This document shows, piece by piece, positions 1 through 9,997 of a stretch of DNA of 22,326 nt (positions within the stretch are counted from its first letter, which is position 1; each line of letters starts with the position of its first letter). The stretch spans positions 1 to 22,326 of the forward strand of contig KQ965919.1 in the NCBI GenBank assembly GCA_001574975.1. The letters are read 5' to 3'. The notes under the pieces were generated by a model, which had not been told where the DNA came from, ran no database searches, and saw only the letters and a list, made by a program, of their open reading frames with translations. Made by a program: the position numbers and the translations under genes. The stretch is from Gonapodya prolifera JEL478. Taxonomy: Eukaryota > Monoblepharomycota > Monoblepharidomycetes > Monoblepharidales > Gonapodyaceae.

Positions 1-706
1 ACGCTGAAGTGGTCGCCGAAGCAATCAAATGTCAACTGTCATCTACCGAAGGCCGTAAAATTTGGCAACTGTTGATTACAACCGCGAGAGTGACACAAAT
101 CAGGTGGATAAAAAACACACGTCTCTCACTACAGCTGCAAGGACTGCGGACACGTGACAGACGGATCAAGATTTTGCAACATACATGGCATGGATCTGCT
201 CCAGTCAACAAATGTGCGACCATGGGGTGACGTCACACCAAAAACAAACACATCCATCCTCCGAGCACCACGCACGTCGTCGTCGAGACTCCTCCGCCTG
301 TGTCTGTCTCAGAACTGTTAATGTTAAATGTCGACCGTTTTCTCCCAGCGCACTGTCGGTCTTCAAAGCTTTCGCTGAAGCGGTTTTGCAGAATGGTGAC
401 CCAACCCGTCACATCGCACTTTCAAAACGCGAGCTCTTTTACGGGGGCCGAAAAGTCTGGATAAGAAGACAGGGGCTTGCTTGATGGCCAGCGTTCGGGA
501 AGCAACCTGATCAGACTGGTGGAAGTGAGGTGTCTTATTGAGCCGTCTGGCACATTGAACCAAACGCCCACACGACCAATGCACCAAATTTATTTAGAAA
601 AAATGCAACTCCGACCTTCGCGCATTCACTCTCGTACCCAACTATCCCCCCTTCCCGCCACCTGCCACCACCCCACGGCCACCCTACGGCCACCCCACCT
701 AACACC
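1..706. other. Left-edge intergenic stretch, no gene recognised
   Basis: No open frame here gives a recognisable protein, and no tRNA or rRNA is visible. The short frames (for example 185-484) lack known motifs. A perfect TGACGTCA palindrome (CRE/ATF-type site) lies at 228-235. Its role is unknown, because the nearest recognised gene ends, rather than starts, on this side. The right part holds the 3' flank of the minus-strand Bir1-like gene that ends at 707. Confidence 0.5.
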
Positions 707-3231
707 TCACACACGAAACCTCTCCTCCCCCCTCTCCACGCCCTTCACGCCCTCCCACCATCTCCACCACCCCTCGACTTCCTCCTCAACCTCCCGCTCC
801 CTCCTTTCCTTCTCCCTCCGCCCGGCCTCCCGGATCGCGGCGTGCCCGTACGCGCGAAGGGCGTCCCCGACAGTGAGTGAAGGCGTGTGAGAGGCGGCGT
901 GGGAAAGGAAGGCGGGGAGGGTTGGGTGGTCTGACTCGGGTTTTGGGCCGGTGCCGACGACGGCCGAGGTGGTGGTGGTGCCGGCGGCGGTGTTGGAGAT
1001 GGGGTCGACATCACCAAGCGGCACTCTCTTGCCCCTGCCCTTTCCCTTCCCCGCCACGCCCGAAGCGAGAGCAAGAGGAGGAGCAGGCCCATCAAGGTCC
1101 AGCGACAACCCCGCCTTGGCCAGCAACGCCGCCGCCGTGACAGCGGCCTTTTTCGTAGTCTTGGCGACGGTGGCAGGTACGGCACCAGCAACGCGCTTGC
1201 CCCTTCGAGGGGTCTCATCAACCTCAACCTCGGTCCCGTCCGTCACCACAGCAGCGGTCGCCGCACCTGCTGCTTTCCTCCCCCCGCGTGGTGTCTCGCC
1301 AACCTGCACCTGTCCCGGCCCCGCACTCAAATCAACCGACGCCCCCGCAGCCGCCAACATCGCCGCGGCGCCCTTCTTTCCCCTGCGCGGTGTCTCAGCC
1401 ACCGTTTCGTCCTCATTCGCTGTCGCTGCACTCACAGCACCTTTCTTCCCCCTCCGTGGGGTCTCGGCGATGGTTTCGGCCTCTTTCGTCGCCGCGGCAC
1501 CCTTCCTCCCCCTCCTCGCAACCGAAACCTCCACGACGGGCAGTTCCTCCACCTCTGCCTGAGACGCTGTGTCGGGTGCGCGTTTGCGTTTCCCGCGAGT
1601 TGAAGGTGGGGGGATGTCGTAGGATGTGATCGGGTCGGATGATTCGGGCGGTGGGAGCGCGGCGGCGGGTTTGGAGTGTTTCGGTGCAGGCGTTTGTGCG
1701 ACTGACGTTGTTGTTGTGGGTTTGGGTTTGGAGGCGGTGGTGGCGGACGTGGATGAGACATAGGCGGTGAAGACGGGACACTCGGGCCGCCTCTTGCGGT
1801 GCTGTTCCCTAATTCATGAACGTTTGCGGGGAGGAACGGTGCGGGTGAGCAAAGTGGCCACACCTCGCAAAGGCTTGGCAGACGTCGAGTCGAATCCCGA
1901 TGGGATGACATGGTACGGATCATGATTAGGTGGTGCGCAGTTCGGAGTATTCCCACCCAATGAGTGAAGTGTCTTTGGTGGTCGCTTTGTCCGCGTGCCT
2001 TGTACACCGCTCCGTCCCCTCCGCCCCATCTATTGGCTCCATTCGCTCCATTCGCTTTGTTCGATCCATCCATCCCATGCCAAACATTCTCAACCCCTGC
2101 ACCAAAATCCTCACCTCGGATCATCACCCTCCTCCCACCCATCAAGTTCCAGCTCGCAGTAAGCGCACGTTGTGGCGTCGGGTGAGTCTGAGGTGGGGCT
2201 GTGAGGGGGGAGGGTGACGGTGACTGGTGAGCGCGACGAACGAAGTTGAGCAAATGAGACAGGAGACGCTCACGTGAAGTAGAATCCAGCGGAAGCCATC
2301 TGGGTGTGGATGCGGGACGGGGGTGAAGAGGGAGAAGGACGGGGAAGGGAAACGAGTGAGATGTAACTCAAGGGTACAATACAACGTGACGGGAAATTGG
2401 GGGTTGGCTGCGACACCAGCACGTGCCGCCCGACAGAAGAATGACCTGTCTCTGGCCTCATGGTAGGCCGTCCAAAGCGCGATCTACGAAGAGAAACTTG
2501 TGTCGCAGGCAGAGTGCTCTGCCTCTTGGGTGCAATTGCTCGACACCGCTCTGCTCCGCCTTTGTTCCCCCATGTGTTGACACTCGATCCGCTCATATCC
2601 TCGTTCAGCGCCTGGTGGCGTTTAGGCCTCGGGCTCCCTCCTCCGGCCTTTGCAGGCCTCCGTCGGTCGCGGTGCTCGGTCTTCCGTGCGTCGCACTCCA
2701 GACCTCGGAGACTCCATCACCTCACCTTATCCACACTACACGAGCTCTCCCCTCGAAACGCCCACACGCCCTCCGCCCCCTCTACATCTTCCACCAAAAA
2801 CGTCTCCCTTCTCTTCACCGTCGCCCTCTCCCCATTCGGCCACGCGTCGTCCCTGCCATCCTCCCACCACACCCTCGCCATCCTACACGCAACCCAAGCA
2901 CACTCTGGCGCGATCTCCGCGTGGACCGTGATCGGGTGCGGGGATGCCTTTGACCAGTCTGCATAGGATGCGGTACAGAGGAAGCAGTGTGTGAGGAGGG
3001 GCGATGCGGGTGAGGGCGTGTAGTAGAACCCTGCGAGTGCCATCTGCGGGTGGTGGGTGGACGGGGGTGTGCGAATCGGGTCGAATCGGTGGATGGGGGA
3101 AGGAGAGTGAGGGGGTAAGGGGAAGGACTCACGCTGCGCAGCCCCATCTGCGCCTTCTTGGCCTTAGACAGCCAAGTCCCGTGCGCGTGCTTCGTGGAAA
3201 ACGTGCGCTCCCGTGCATCGATGGTCTGCAT
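707..3231 (-). CDS. Bir1/survivin-like protein with two BIR domains (chromosomal passenger complex)
   Basis: Five exons on the minus strand: 3231-3133, 3043-2726, 2299-2274, 2198-2115 and 1808-707. They sum to 1629 nt, coding for 542 residues. BIR1 covers about residues 7-85: RERTF, then MALAGFYYT at 34-42, with zinc ligands C53, C56, H74 and C81. BIR2 covers about 110-190: RRETF, MASAGFYFT from 140, then CAYC at 159-162, W169, DDP, H179 and C186, which is an exact C-x2-C-x16-H-x6-C. Two BIRs followed by a long basic tail is the architecture of fungal Bir1 (fission yeast Bir1/Cut17, the survivin orthologue), which targets Aurora kinase and INCENP to centromeres and the spindle. That role is inferred from the family. 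The tail carries four ETPR(R/G)G(K/R)(K/R) units (Thr at 292, 315, 348 and 375) and ends in a charged helix rich in E and R. The start at 3231 has A at -3 and lies just before BIR1. Introns are 89, 426, 75 and 306 bp. The 426-bp intron could hide a small extra exon, but none is needed. Confidence 0.88.
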
Positions 3232-4383
3232 CGTGTTCTCGGGGGAGGTGGAAGTGCGGGCGGGTGTGCTCCTCGGTAGGTGTGCCAGATTTGTTGTGTG
3301 CACTGGCGACCGGCATAACAACTTACAACATATACAACGTTTCGCAAACGTCCGTAACGCGCTACCGAACCAGTCTAGGGGCGCGGTAGGCTTCGGTAAT
3401 GGAGTGCACGGACCACTGGGGGGGTAATCAGCCCACGTCGCTGTTCGGTTGAGTGGGGTGTCATGGAGAGATATATTTGTATTGTAGTAAATGAAATGCA
3501 CGCAACGTCAGTAAATGTAATGCGGGGAGGTAGGAAATAGCGGAAGCGTGAATCGTGTGCCAGAAAGGGTGAGGTGGTGAAGGGGTCTAGTGTGATTGCG
3601 GGAGGGTTTCAGTGGAGCAAGTCGATGTGAGCTGACTGTGGGACTTCACAGTGCGACTTCAAGCTTTAGAACAGGAATCTTCAACACACCTCTTTAAATG
3701 TAGTCACTAAATCGACGGTGGTAGGAGATTGGGATTGTGAGACTTTGTAATATTGATTGGCGAGAACACAATACTCGAACTGCTTCATCCGGGCAATAAT
3801 TATCCCCTATACACGTCGACGCGGTGCTGCCGAGTACGCTGAAATAATAACCACCGCGAACGGGGCGGTTCAAGTTTAGCTGTGTCTTTCGCCGCCTAGA
3901 AACCTTTTTACACACCCCGGGGAAAAGGTTCAAGTCATTCCTGCTCCACTTTCCGAGGGTGCTTCTTCGTGATGGCCATCGCTCATAGGCTGCGGATTGT
4001 CCGTAGTGGAGGGCAAACGGTACCAAATTTGCGGCAAGCATGGCAACTCTCATGAACAATTCATGAGTGCCCGCTCCGGTTGCCGCCCACCACGCAAAAT
4101 CAAACACCGCGCTACTATATAGATCTTTTTTTTTGCTTGATTCGGAGCTTCAAATATCTATTTTCTAGAGCGTCGAGGAGAGGATTGTCGGAAATTCTGC
4201 CGACATCACAGTTCTGCCGACTCAACGAAGGAATCGGAGAATATTCGCAGACTACGTAAGACCAATCTCCACTCTCATCAACTGTCCTCTCTCCTCGCTC
4301 ATTCCTCCCACATCATCCACTGCCTGCCCCCGATCTGACCACCCCCAAACCCACACAAAGCCCCCTCCCCCCCTTCACCGCCC
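3232..4383. promoter_or_regulatory. Divergent intergenic region between the Bir1-like gene and the ankyrin gene
   Basis: About 1.15 kb without a recognisable gene. It is more AT-rich than its flanks. It must hold the promoters of both flanking genes, which start at 3231 (-) and 4384 (+). Visible elements are a TATATA at 4116-4121 just before a T8 run, a TGTCGG/CCGACA inverted pair at 4186-4205, and the 10-mer TTCTGCCGAC twice, at 4195-4204 and 4212-4221. An open frame on the minus strand at 3694-4107 (137 codons, non-ATG start) has no motif and no partner exon, so I do not call it a gene. Confidence 0.45.
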
Positions 4384-5611
4384 ATGCGCATGTCCGCCAC
4401 ACTCAACGCACAACTCATCGCCGCCGTGGAAGACGGGATGGAGGAAGAGGCCAAGCGACTGATCGAGGCCGGGGCGAGTCCAGATGCGCGCAAGAGGGTC
4501 ACGCTCAGGGCAAAGGTGAGGGCGAGACGAAACGAACGAGGCGCGAGCGACGGCGCGAAGCGCGAATGACCTGCGCGGCGCGGAGCGCGAGTGATGGCAT
4601 TAGAAAGTGGTGATCTGAATTCTGATCCGGATCCCTCCGTTTTCTTTCTTGTTGCAACTCACAAGGTGAACGACGGCAACCGCGGGTATGAATGGCAGCA
4701 CGACACCATCGACTGCGAGAGCGCGCTCTTACTCGCCGTGCTGCACGCACGAGTGCCCGTTGTCCGGGTGTTGCTGGACAAGGGCGCTTGCGTCAACGGC
4801 GGCAAAGTGGGGTGGAAGCTGGGCAACTACTGGAGTCGCACCTGGCCCGCGGACCGGTGGGAGCACAGGCGGTGGCTGTACACGTCCAGCTTTCCCTCTG
4901 TGCTGTGTGCGGCCGTTGGTGCTGGTGGAGAGGGCACGCAAGACACGGGAGCCTCGTTCGAGGTTCCGAACAGCGACGACGGGGAGATGTACATCAATCT
5001 GAGAGGCGGCGCGGTGACGCTGAACGGGCCTAAGGAGCCGGACGATGTTCATGTTGCGTTCACAATCCAGCCGAATTTGGATATTGTCCGGCTCCTGCTC
5101 GGGCACGGGGCGAGCGTCACCGACGTTGAACTTGATGCAGCGCGCAAGAATCCAGACCAGGAGTTCTTGCGCACGCTGGAGTGGCACCTGGAAGTGGAGA
5201 GGAACCAGTGCGGTCCGCCTGTCCCTGCCTCTCCGTCGAACGACTCTGCCCCTGGGAAGGTGGAGTCCAACCAGTGCATTAGCCCCAACGGCCAATCTAC
5301 TCCATCTGCAGAAGCGTCTTCCCAGCACACCGACGCCAGTACCACTTTTAGGTATGTGCTCCACTTCTCGGCATCCTTTGACGAATTCGTTTTGACTCCA
5401 AGTGTTGACCGTTGTGCATGTCCTACATATCCTTCCAACCCTCAGTAGTGCGCGTGCCGACCAAGAAGTGCAAGTGGACGTTGCAAAAAACACTACCACA
5501 CTCCGAACTCGTACGTTTGCTGAGCTGGAAGCGGAGGCGGAGGTGGAGCAAAAGAACACTGAGCAACTAGGAACAAGCCGTAGGTCGAAGGCGAAGCGGC
5601 AGAAGCGCTAG
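4384..5611 (+). CDS. Ankyrin-repeat protein with basic C-terminal tail
   Basis: Three exons: 4384-4515, 4666-5351 and 5446-5611. They sum to 984 nt, coding for 327 residues. Introns are 150 bp (GTGAGG donor) and 94 bp (GTATGT donor). Divergent ankyrin units are visible at about residues 19-35 (AKRLIEAGASPDA), 60-91 (ALLLAVLHA, then VRVLLDKGACVN) and 165-207 (LDIVRLLLGHGASV). The central stretch between the last two (WSRTWPADRWEHRRWLY) is not ankyrin-like. The C-terminus has a Glu-rich helix (ELEAEAEVEQ) followed by RRSKAKRQKR, a possible nuclear localisation signal. Ankyrin repeats bind other proteins. No catalytic domain is seen and the partner is unknown. The ATG at 4384 is followed by a second in-frame ATG at 4390, and either could be used. 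Intron 1 contains a GC-rich repeat copy (see 4553-4569). The gene is convergent with the LRR remnant ending at 5829, 217 bp away. Confidence 0.78.
4553..4569 (+). repeat. Dispersed GC-rich repeat, copy inside intron 1 of the ankyrin gene
   Basis: The 17-mer GCGCGAAGCGCGAATGA occurs here and again, identically, at 10125-10141 in intergenic DNA. Both copies sit in a longer stretch of related short words (GCGCGAAGCG, CTGCGCG, GAGCGCGA), so the unit is probably a degenerate dispersed repeat rather than a functional intron element. Confidence 0.55.
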
Positions 5612-5828
5612 AAGGAGCTGCGTTTCCCTGAAAGGACTCATGGAAGAGTACCTTTGAACATTCTGATGTAGTTTTCTATTTCGAATGGGTTTCGTGGGCA
5701 GAAGATACACATACAGTGATCGAGGCCGCAGCACCGCCCTCAATCTGTGGCTCTCTGGGCGCGGCAACCAAGTACAGATTCGCATGTTGGATTACAATCA
5801 AACTTTAGTTCAGCACTGCACACATCTC

Positions 5829-6251
5829 TTAGTCGAACAGATAAATAGATCGCCCGCCCGTTACCACCGCCCGCAACACACGCTTCACGTCCTCCGGGAT
5901 ACTGTTCCCTGCTCGACGCGCACACCACACAACATTGGGTCAGCTCGCGGGTCTATTTGTCTCGCGCCATTCACTCAATTCACTCTGCAAATATAGCTCC
6001 TTGAGTGTGGTATTGCCCTTGAGCGCTTCGGGGAACGCCCGGCCGCCTTCTGCGCCGATCTTGTTGTCTGCGCACACGGCGGTAGAGCACGACCATAGAG
6101 TGCGGTCAAGGCGCGTATGTTGGTACATGGCGCACGTAGGAATAAAGAGTGATTTGTGTCGAGGGAAGTTATCCATAGGGGATATTACAATGTACAAGCC
6201 TCCAAACAACAACTCACCATTAAGTTGCAGCCACGTCAGCGTCGTATTCAC
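5829..6251 (-). pseudogene. Remnant of an RNI-type leucine-rich repeat gene (5' part missing)
   Basis: Three exon pieces on the minus strand: ~6251-6218, 6067-5984 and 5908-5829. Joined, they read NTTLTWLQLN / DNKIGAEGGRAFPEALKGN / TTLKELYLQRNSIPEDVK, ending SIYLFD-stop. This is the 28-residue pattern of ribonuclease-inhibitor/NLR-type leucine-rich repeats. The middle exon is exactly 84 bp, one repeat, with both introns in the same phase, as is usual for genes built from one exon per repeat. Upstream of 6251 the frame has no ATG and loses LRR character. An acceptor AG is missing from a long pyrimidine tract (about 6240-6400), and beyond it lies a degenerate repeat. I therefore read this as a truncated gene. 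An undetected upstream exon is the alternative. Confidence 0.65.
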
Positions 6252-6404
6252 GGTGGACGGCGGACGGTGGATTGTCAGCGGTGAGGAGTTGTCCCGTGGG
6301 GGATGGGGGTGTGGGCGGAACGGAGAGGATGGGAGGGCAGAGAGGGCGGACGCGAAGGAAGGAGGACCAACGAGCAAGGAGGAGGCCCGAAGGGGACCAG
6401 GAGC

Positions 6405-6650
6405 ACAGAATCTAGGGCGACTCGGGCGATTTGGGACTCGATTCCTGGCCGGACTCGTGCAAGTTGACTCGGCTTGACTTCATTCGATTACCTCGAGTGA
6501 TTCGGCTCAGGGGTTCGGGCGACTCAACCCGGCTCGACTCGGGCGTTTGGGGAAGTACCGATTGGACTCGTCTCTCCGAATCATGAGACTCGGGCATGCG
6601 CAACTCACTGGCTCGGCGACTCAACTCGACTTGAGTCTCTCGGACGTACC
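6405..6650. repeat. Degenerate GACTCG/CTCGGG-rich tandem repeat
   Basis: About 245 bp dominated by irregularly spaced words such as GACTCGGGCG, CGACTCAA and GGACTCG. The period is not constant, which points to an old or imperfect array. It lies directly upstream of the broken 5' end of the LRR remnant. The same word family, in a cleaner form, makes up the array at 22076-22268. Confidence 0.6.
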
Positions 6651-7360
6651 GTCTCCCCGACCCGTCTGACTGTTGTTTGGGTGTGGAGTGGTGTGCATGT
6701 GCACTGTGGAGGAAGCACAGATGGAATTTCGGGGTGGGATGGGAAGGGGTGAAGCGTGGAGCTGGGTGGCACGACGGAGTGGCATATGTGGTGCCAATGT
6801 GAAAAGGTGCAATATGGGAGACGGGGAAATCGGAGACGGTGATGTTGCAAGTGGATACATGCCAGGTCTTCTCGGACCTCACCCCATCGAGACTCGAGGA
6901 CAGACCCGTCACCAACTCTAAAGCCGCTACCTGGCTCACCCGCCGCAGCTGTTGCAATGCGCACACTGTCAGCCAAATGAATTTCGCACGCCATTCCGAT
7001 TAGGGTGGAGCCGCAACTGCACCTACCCACATGTCCGCAACTCTCACGTGTCGCTTTCAATCATCCGAATGATGTGAGGTTGGGTAATCCCCATTGTGCT
7101 CCCAAGGTGGCTGATAGTACTGGGAAGACCTTGTGTTGAATATTACCAAAAAATACCAAAATCATATTCATGCCCGAATTCAAACAAAAGTAATAACCAA
7201 AGAGTAAGAACCGCTACCCCAACCGCACCTCCGGCTCCGTCAACAGTACAGTCCGAAACCCACCGGTCTCAGTTCATTTGCCCTTTCACCCACACCGGTA
7301 AAGGTCGACAGCCACCCAGCAGCTCACGCGGCCATTGATTAACATCGACCCTTCCTAAAA
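6651..7360. other. Intergenic stretch, no gene recognised
   Basis: Open frames on the minus strand here (for example 6605-7060) have low-complexity composition and no recognisable domain. No RNA gene is seen. The right part is the 3' flank of the minus-strand F-box remnant that ends at 7361. Confidence 0.4.
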
Positions 7361-8563
7361 TCACAGCGTTGCTTTGACCTGGCGTAACCAACGGAAATCC
7401 AAAACTAGTGGAGCGTGTGTGTCCCGCCGTTCCAACAATGCCTCCAGTGCCATTTTTCCTGTACGATCCGGAATGACCAGTCCTGTTGGAGGGCCGTGAT
7501 GTGGTTCAAGTTCTGGTGGTGTCAGAGAGATTTTGATTAATTTTTGGGAATGAGTTGACAATATAGATATAGATCAGCTCTGTCAGTGGAACTAGATGGA
7601 ATCGATTCATATAGAGCTCTTCCAGGTTCGTGCATTTGGAGGCTAAAAGCTCCATTGTGGAGGTGAAGATATCCGTTGGCTGGCCCATAGACCCCCAGAG
7701 CCTTTCCCCCCGCCTGAAATGAAATTGTTCCAGGATTCAGGAATCACTGCTTTGAATCGATCAAGTTGCAGTGCTGTGACGTTTGGAAGATTCCGAATCA
7801 AGGAGAGGTGGTCGCTTGCTGTGTTTTTTGTTTCGGAACTGGACCCATTCAAGATTAATGAATTGCGCCGATGCCGCCGGACTCTCCACAAAGTTGGTGT
7901 CACAAACTAGTATTTCCAATGTCCGCGAGCATGCCATTGGTAAAGCCAACTTCTCTCGTTCCTCGTTCCGATGTCAAACACATGGACCGTCGACGGCAAC
8001 ATTTGAAGCTCCCTGAGTGCACAGCACTTCTGCACCAGTAAGTTTGAACCAAAAAAAAGGCACCTGGAGCGATTTCCGAGACTCTCAAACATGTGATATG
8101 TTCTGCGTTCATTGTAGCAATATAACACCACCAAGTAAACATCTCCAACGGCATTCGCAAGCCTGCAATGTCCCACACGGAAGCAAAGCGAGTCACCACC
8201 GCTACAGCTTGCATGATTACCGCAGGAAACCCATGGGGTGGATCATTTCCGAATTCGATAGATATCAGTCGAGGCCTGATTGGGTTGGATTGCGACCTCG
8301 ACGTGATGTCGATCGACTGTAGCATTTTCCGGGACCGCTCGCTGTCATCGATGACAATGTCTCCCCAAAGATCGGAAAATACGACGGATTGCCATGATTT
8401 GCTGGATACATCTATCTAATCAAAAAAGCACATGTTCGGGATGTCACCGCGACTCACCAGACGAGCGCACATGCCGCCGCGTCGCCGAGATCAACTTAGT
8501 TGAAATGACGCGGAAGAGGATTTTTGGTGTGCTGAGCGCGCGATTGGCTAAGGACGTAGACAT
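7361..8563 (-). pseudogene. Broken F-box/LRR protein gene
   Basis: Starting at the ATG at 8563, the minus strand encodes a recognisable F-box in pieces: PKILFRVIS, then (after a frame change near 8491-8500) VDLGDAAACALVC, then across a 56-bp intron (8457-8402) KSWQSVVFSDLWGDI. Leucine-rich segments follow in shifting frames: HITCLRVSEIAPG, ALRELQMLPS, FINLEWVQFRN, LIRNLPNVTALQLDRF, CTNLEELYMNRFHLVPL and KLIKISLTPPEL, ending at the stop at 7361-7363. At least six frame changes are needed, near 8495, 8055, 7950, 7826, 7690 and 7545. Three of them fall at homopolymers (8, 6 and 5 bases), so read errors could explain some. F-box/LRR proteins are substrate adaptors of SCF ubiquitin ligases. This copy is unlikely to make one. 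Confidence 0.65.
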
Positions 8564-8697
8564 GCGATTTGCCACCGATCACAACGTCGACGAGGGACAC
8601 TGCGATGGGATCAACCCCAGAAACCGCTGTGTGTGATACGCAGCGGGGCAGCCGTATTCCAAGGAAAGCCCGTTTTCTTCCGCTTGTTCCGAATCGA

Positions 8698-9117
8698 ATG
8701 ATTCTTTGGACGGGATTGCTGATACCTGAAGCTTTAGTGAGCTGGAGCTGCCTCAGTCAAACAGAATCACTCCAGGAGTACGCTCTGGTATCGCGAGTCT
8801 TCCAAGCTTTTATTTTTTACTTCTACTGGTGGTGATCATTGGCTGTGACAGCCAGAAATCCTCACTCTTCGACGCTATCGCCCGCAGAGGAAAACAAAAA
8901 CAACAGGACACTGGTTCAGTATGGGGGTGTACTGATTCGTGGTGCAAGTCCCATCAAGATGGATGGGACTTGCCAGGAGCTCGAGAGGCGTCTAACTTCT
9001 TCCAGGAAGCGCCTCATCCGGCCATTGCAAAATACAATTACCGGCGGTCGCGATAACAAAATTACACGTACGAAGAGGATTGTGCGGGAGGATGCTCTCG
9101 AAGCCAAACAAACCTAA
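8698..9117 (+). pseudogene. F-box gene remnant with in-frame stop, divergent from the previous one
   Basis: From the ATG at 8698 the plus strand reads LLIPEALVSWSCLSQTESLQ followed by EYALVSRVFQAFIFYFYW. This matches the F-box core (LPxEIL...L...L...ALVSRxF...). A TGA at 8833-8835 interrupts it, but the same frame then continues to 9117 with LSPAEENKNNRTLVQYGG and later hydrophilic sequence of the kind that follows F-boxes in this family. A further stretch (to about 9262, SLSSCESKRQRNLRVHL) may belong to it in another frame. The opposite-strand F-box remnant starts 135 bp away, giving a head-to-head pair of dead relatives. The function, if any, was SCF substrate recruitment. Confidence 0.45.
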
Positions 9118-9324
9118 TCTGACTTGGACTTTGAGTCATGATAATGGAATTGGAGGTGAATGCGCCGCTTTGACATCTCTTTCCAGTTGCGAGTCCAAAA
9201 GGCAAAGAAATCTACGAGTCCATTTGATTGATGTCCGTTCCATATCAAAGAATACAAACTGAAGGTACAAACGGAGGAATTCTTATTCATCCGGATTACC
9301 GAACCACAGAAACCCTCCGATGCC

Positions 9325-9997
9325 ATGAACGCCACCGCCGAAGACGATATCGAGTCTCCGCCGCCCTACACACCTCAAGTTGGCCCTACGCAGCTCATCT
9401 TCCGCACGCCTCGCTCGCTCCTCACCCCGCCACGTCAACCGACAACCCAACCTCCACCCCTTCCCTCTGCCCCTCCATCGCTCCAACCGTACTCGACGCA
9501 GGGACAATCAACCTCGATTGCGTCGAAAACCTACGCGGCAATCCTGTCCGGTACATCGGCGACGTTCAAGGGGCTGCTGATACCAAGGCGGATCGTCGTG
9601 CTGTCTTTCCTGGGCGGAGTGGATCTCGACTTGCGAGGTGGGATTCTAGAGCCAGGAGTGGTGACGCAGATCGAGTGCTGTGCCGTCCTGTGAGTCCAGC
9701 GCGGGCCATTTTCCGCCATCATGATCAGATTATGTAACAGCTCCACTTTTGACCGACCTGCCCACGCTCCCCACCAGAGGAGGCATCACCGTCCGTGCTC
9801 CGCTCGACTTCCCCATCGAAATCAACGGTTTTGGCATCCTTGGCGGGTTCTCCGACGTCCGGGGAACCCAGTTCGACAAACGGTCGTTTCGCGAACCTCT
9901 CCTGAGCGAGATCTCACTGTTCCCCGAGCAGGCGCACGACGCGTCCGCGGTTTTCACAGGGTTTTCGTTGCTTGGTGGAGTGGCGGTCATGACATGA
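9325..9997 (+). CDS. LiaF-C-like (cell wall-active antibiotics response) domain protein, copy A
   Basis: Two exons, 9325-9689 and 9778-9997. They sum to 585 nt, coding for 194 residues. The 88-bp intron has a GTGAGT donor and splits a Leu codon in phase 2. The N-terminal ~85 residues are Pro/Ser/Thr-rich and contain a PPPY motif at 12-15. From about residue 86 the protein reads IPRRIVVLSFLGGVDLDLRG, then ECCAVLGGITVRAP, NGFGILGGF and SLLGGV. LGG turns sit at 96-98, 122-124, 143-145 and 187-189. This matches the pattern of the LiaF/YvqF C-terminal domain of bacteria (GGVEIDLR ... GGVEIRVP ... GGVED), a small beta-solenoid. In Firmicutes LiaF restrains the LiaRS cell-envelope stress system and is membrane-anchored. 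Here no transmembrane segment or signal peptide is seen, so only the domain can be transferred, not the role. Copies B and C lie downstream on the same strand with the intron at the same codon. Confidence 0.8.

Noticed and set aside
951-1562. 203-codon open frame on the plus strand
   Set aside because: It lies opposite the last exon of the Bir1-like gene. Its Ala/Pro/Thr-rich reading is the shadow of the GC-rich TPRRGKK repeats on the minus strand.
3694-4107. 137-codon minus-strand open frame
   Set aside because: It starts at a non-ATG codon, has no domain, no signal peptide and no partner exon, and lies in a promoter-type intergenic region.
5352-5448. Reading the ankyrin frame straight through to a stop at 5446-5448
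   Set aside because: A GTATGT donor and a CCCTCAG acceptor give a continuous frame into a Glu-rich and basic tail, which is a better model than the read-through.
6412-7060. Overlapping minus-strand frames with Ser/Arg/Pro-rich protein
   Set aside because: The composition follows the GACTCG repeat and simple pyrimidine tracts. No motif is conserved.
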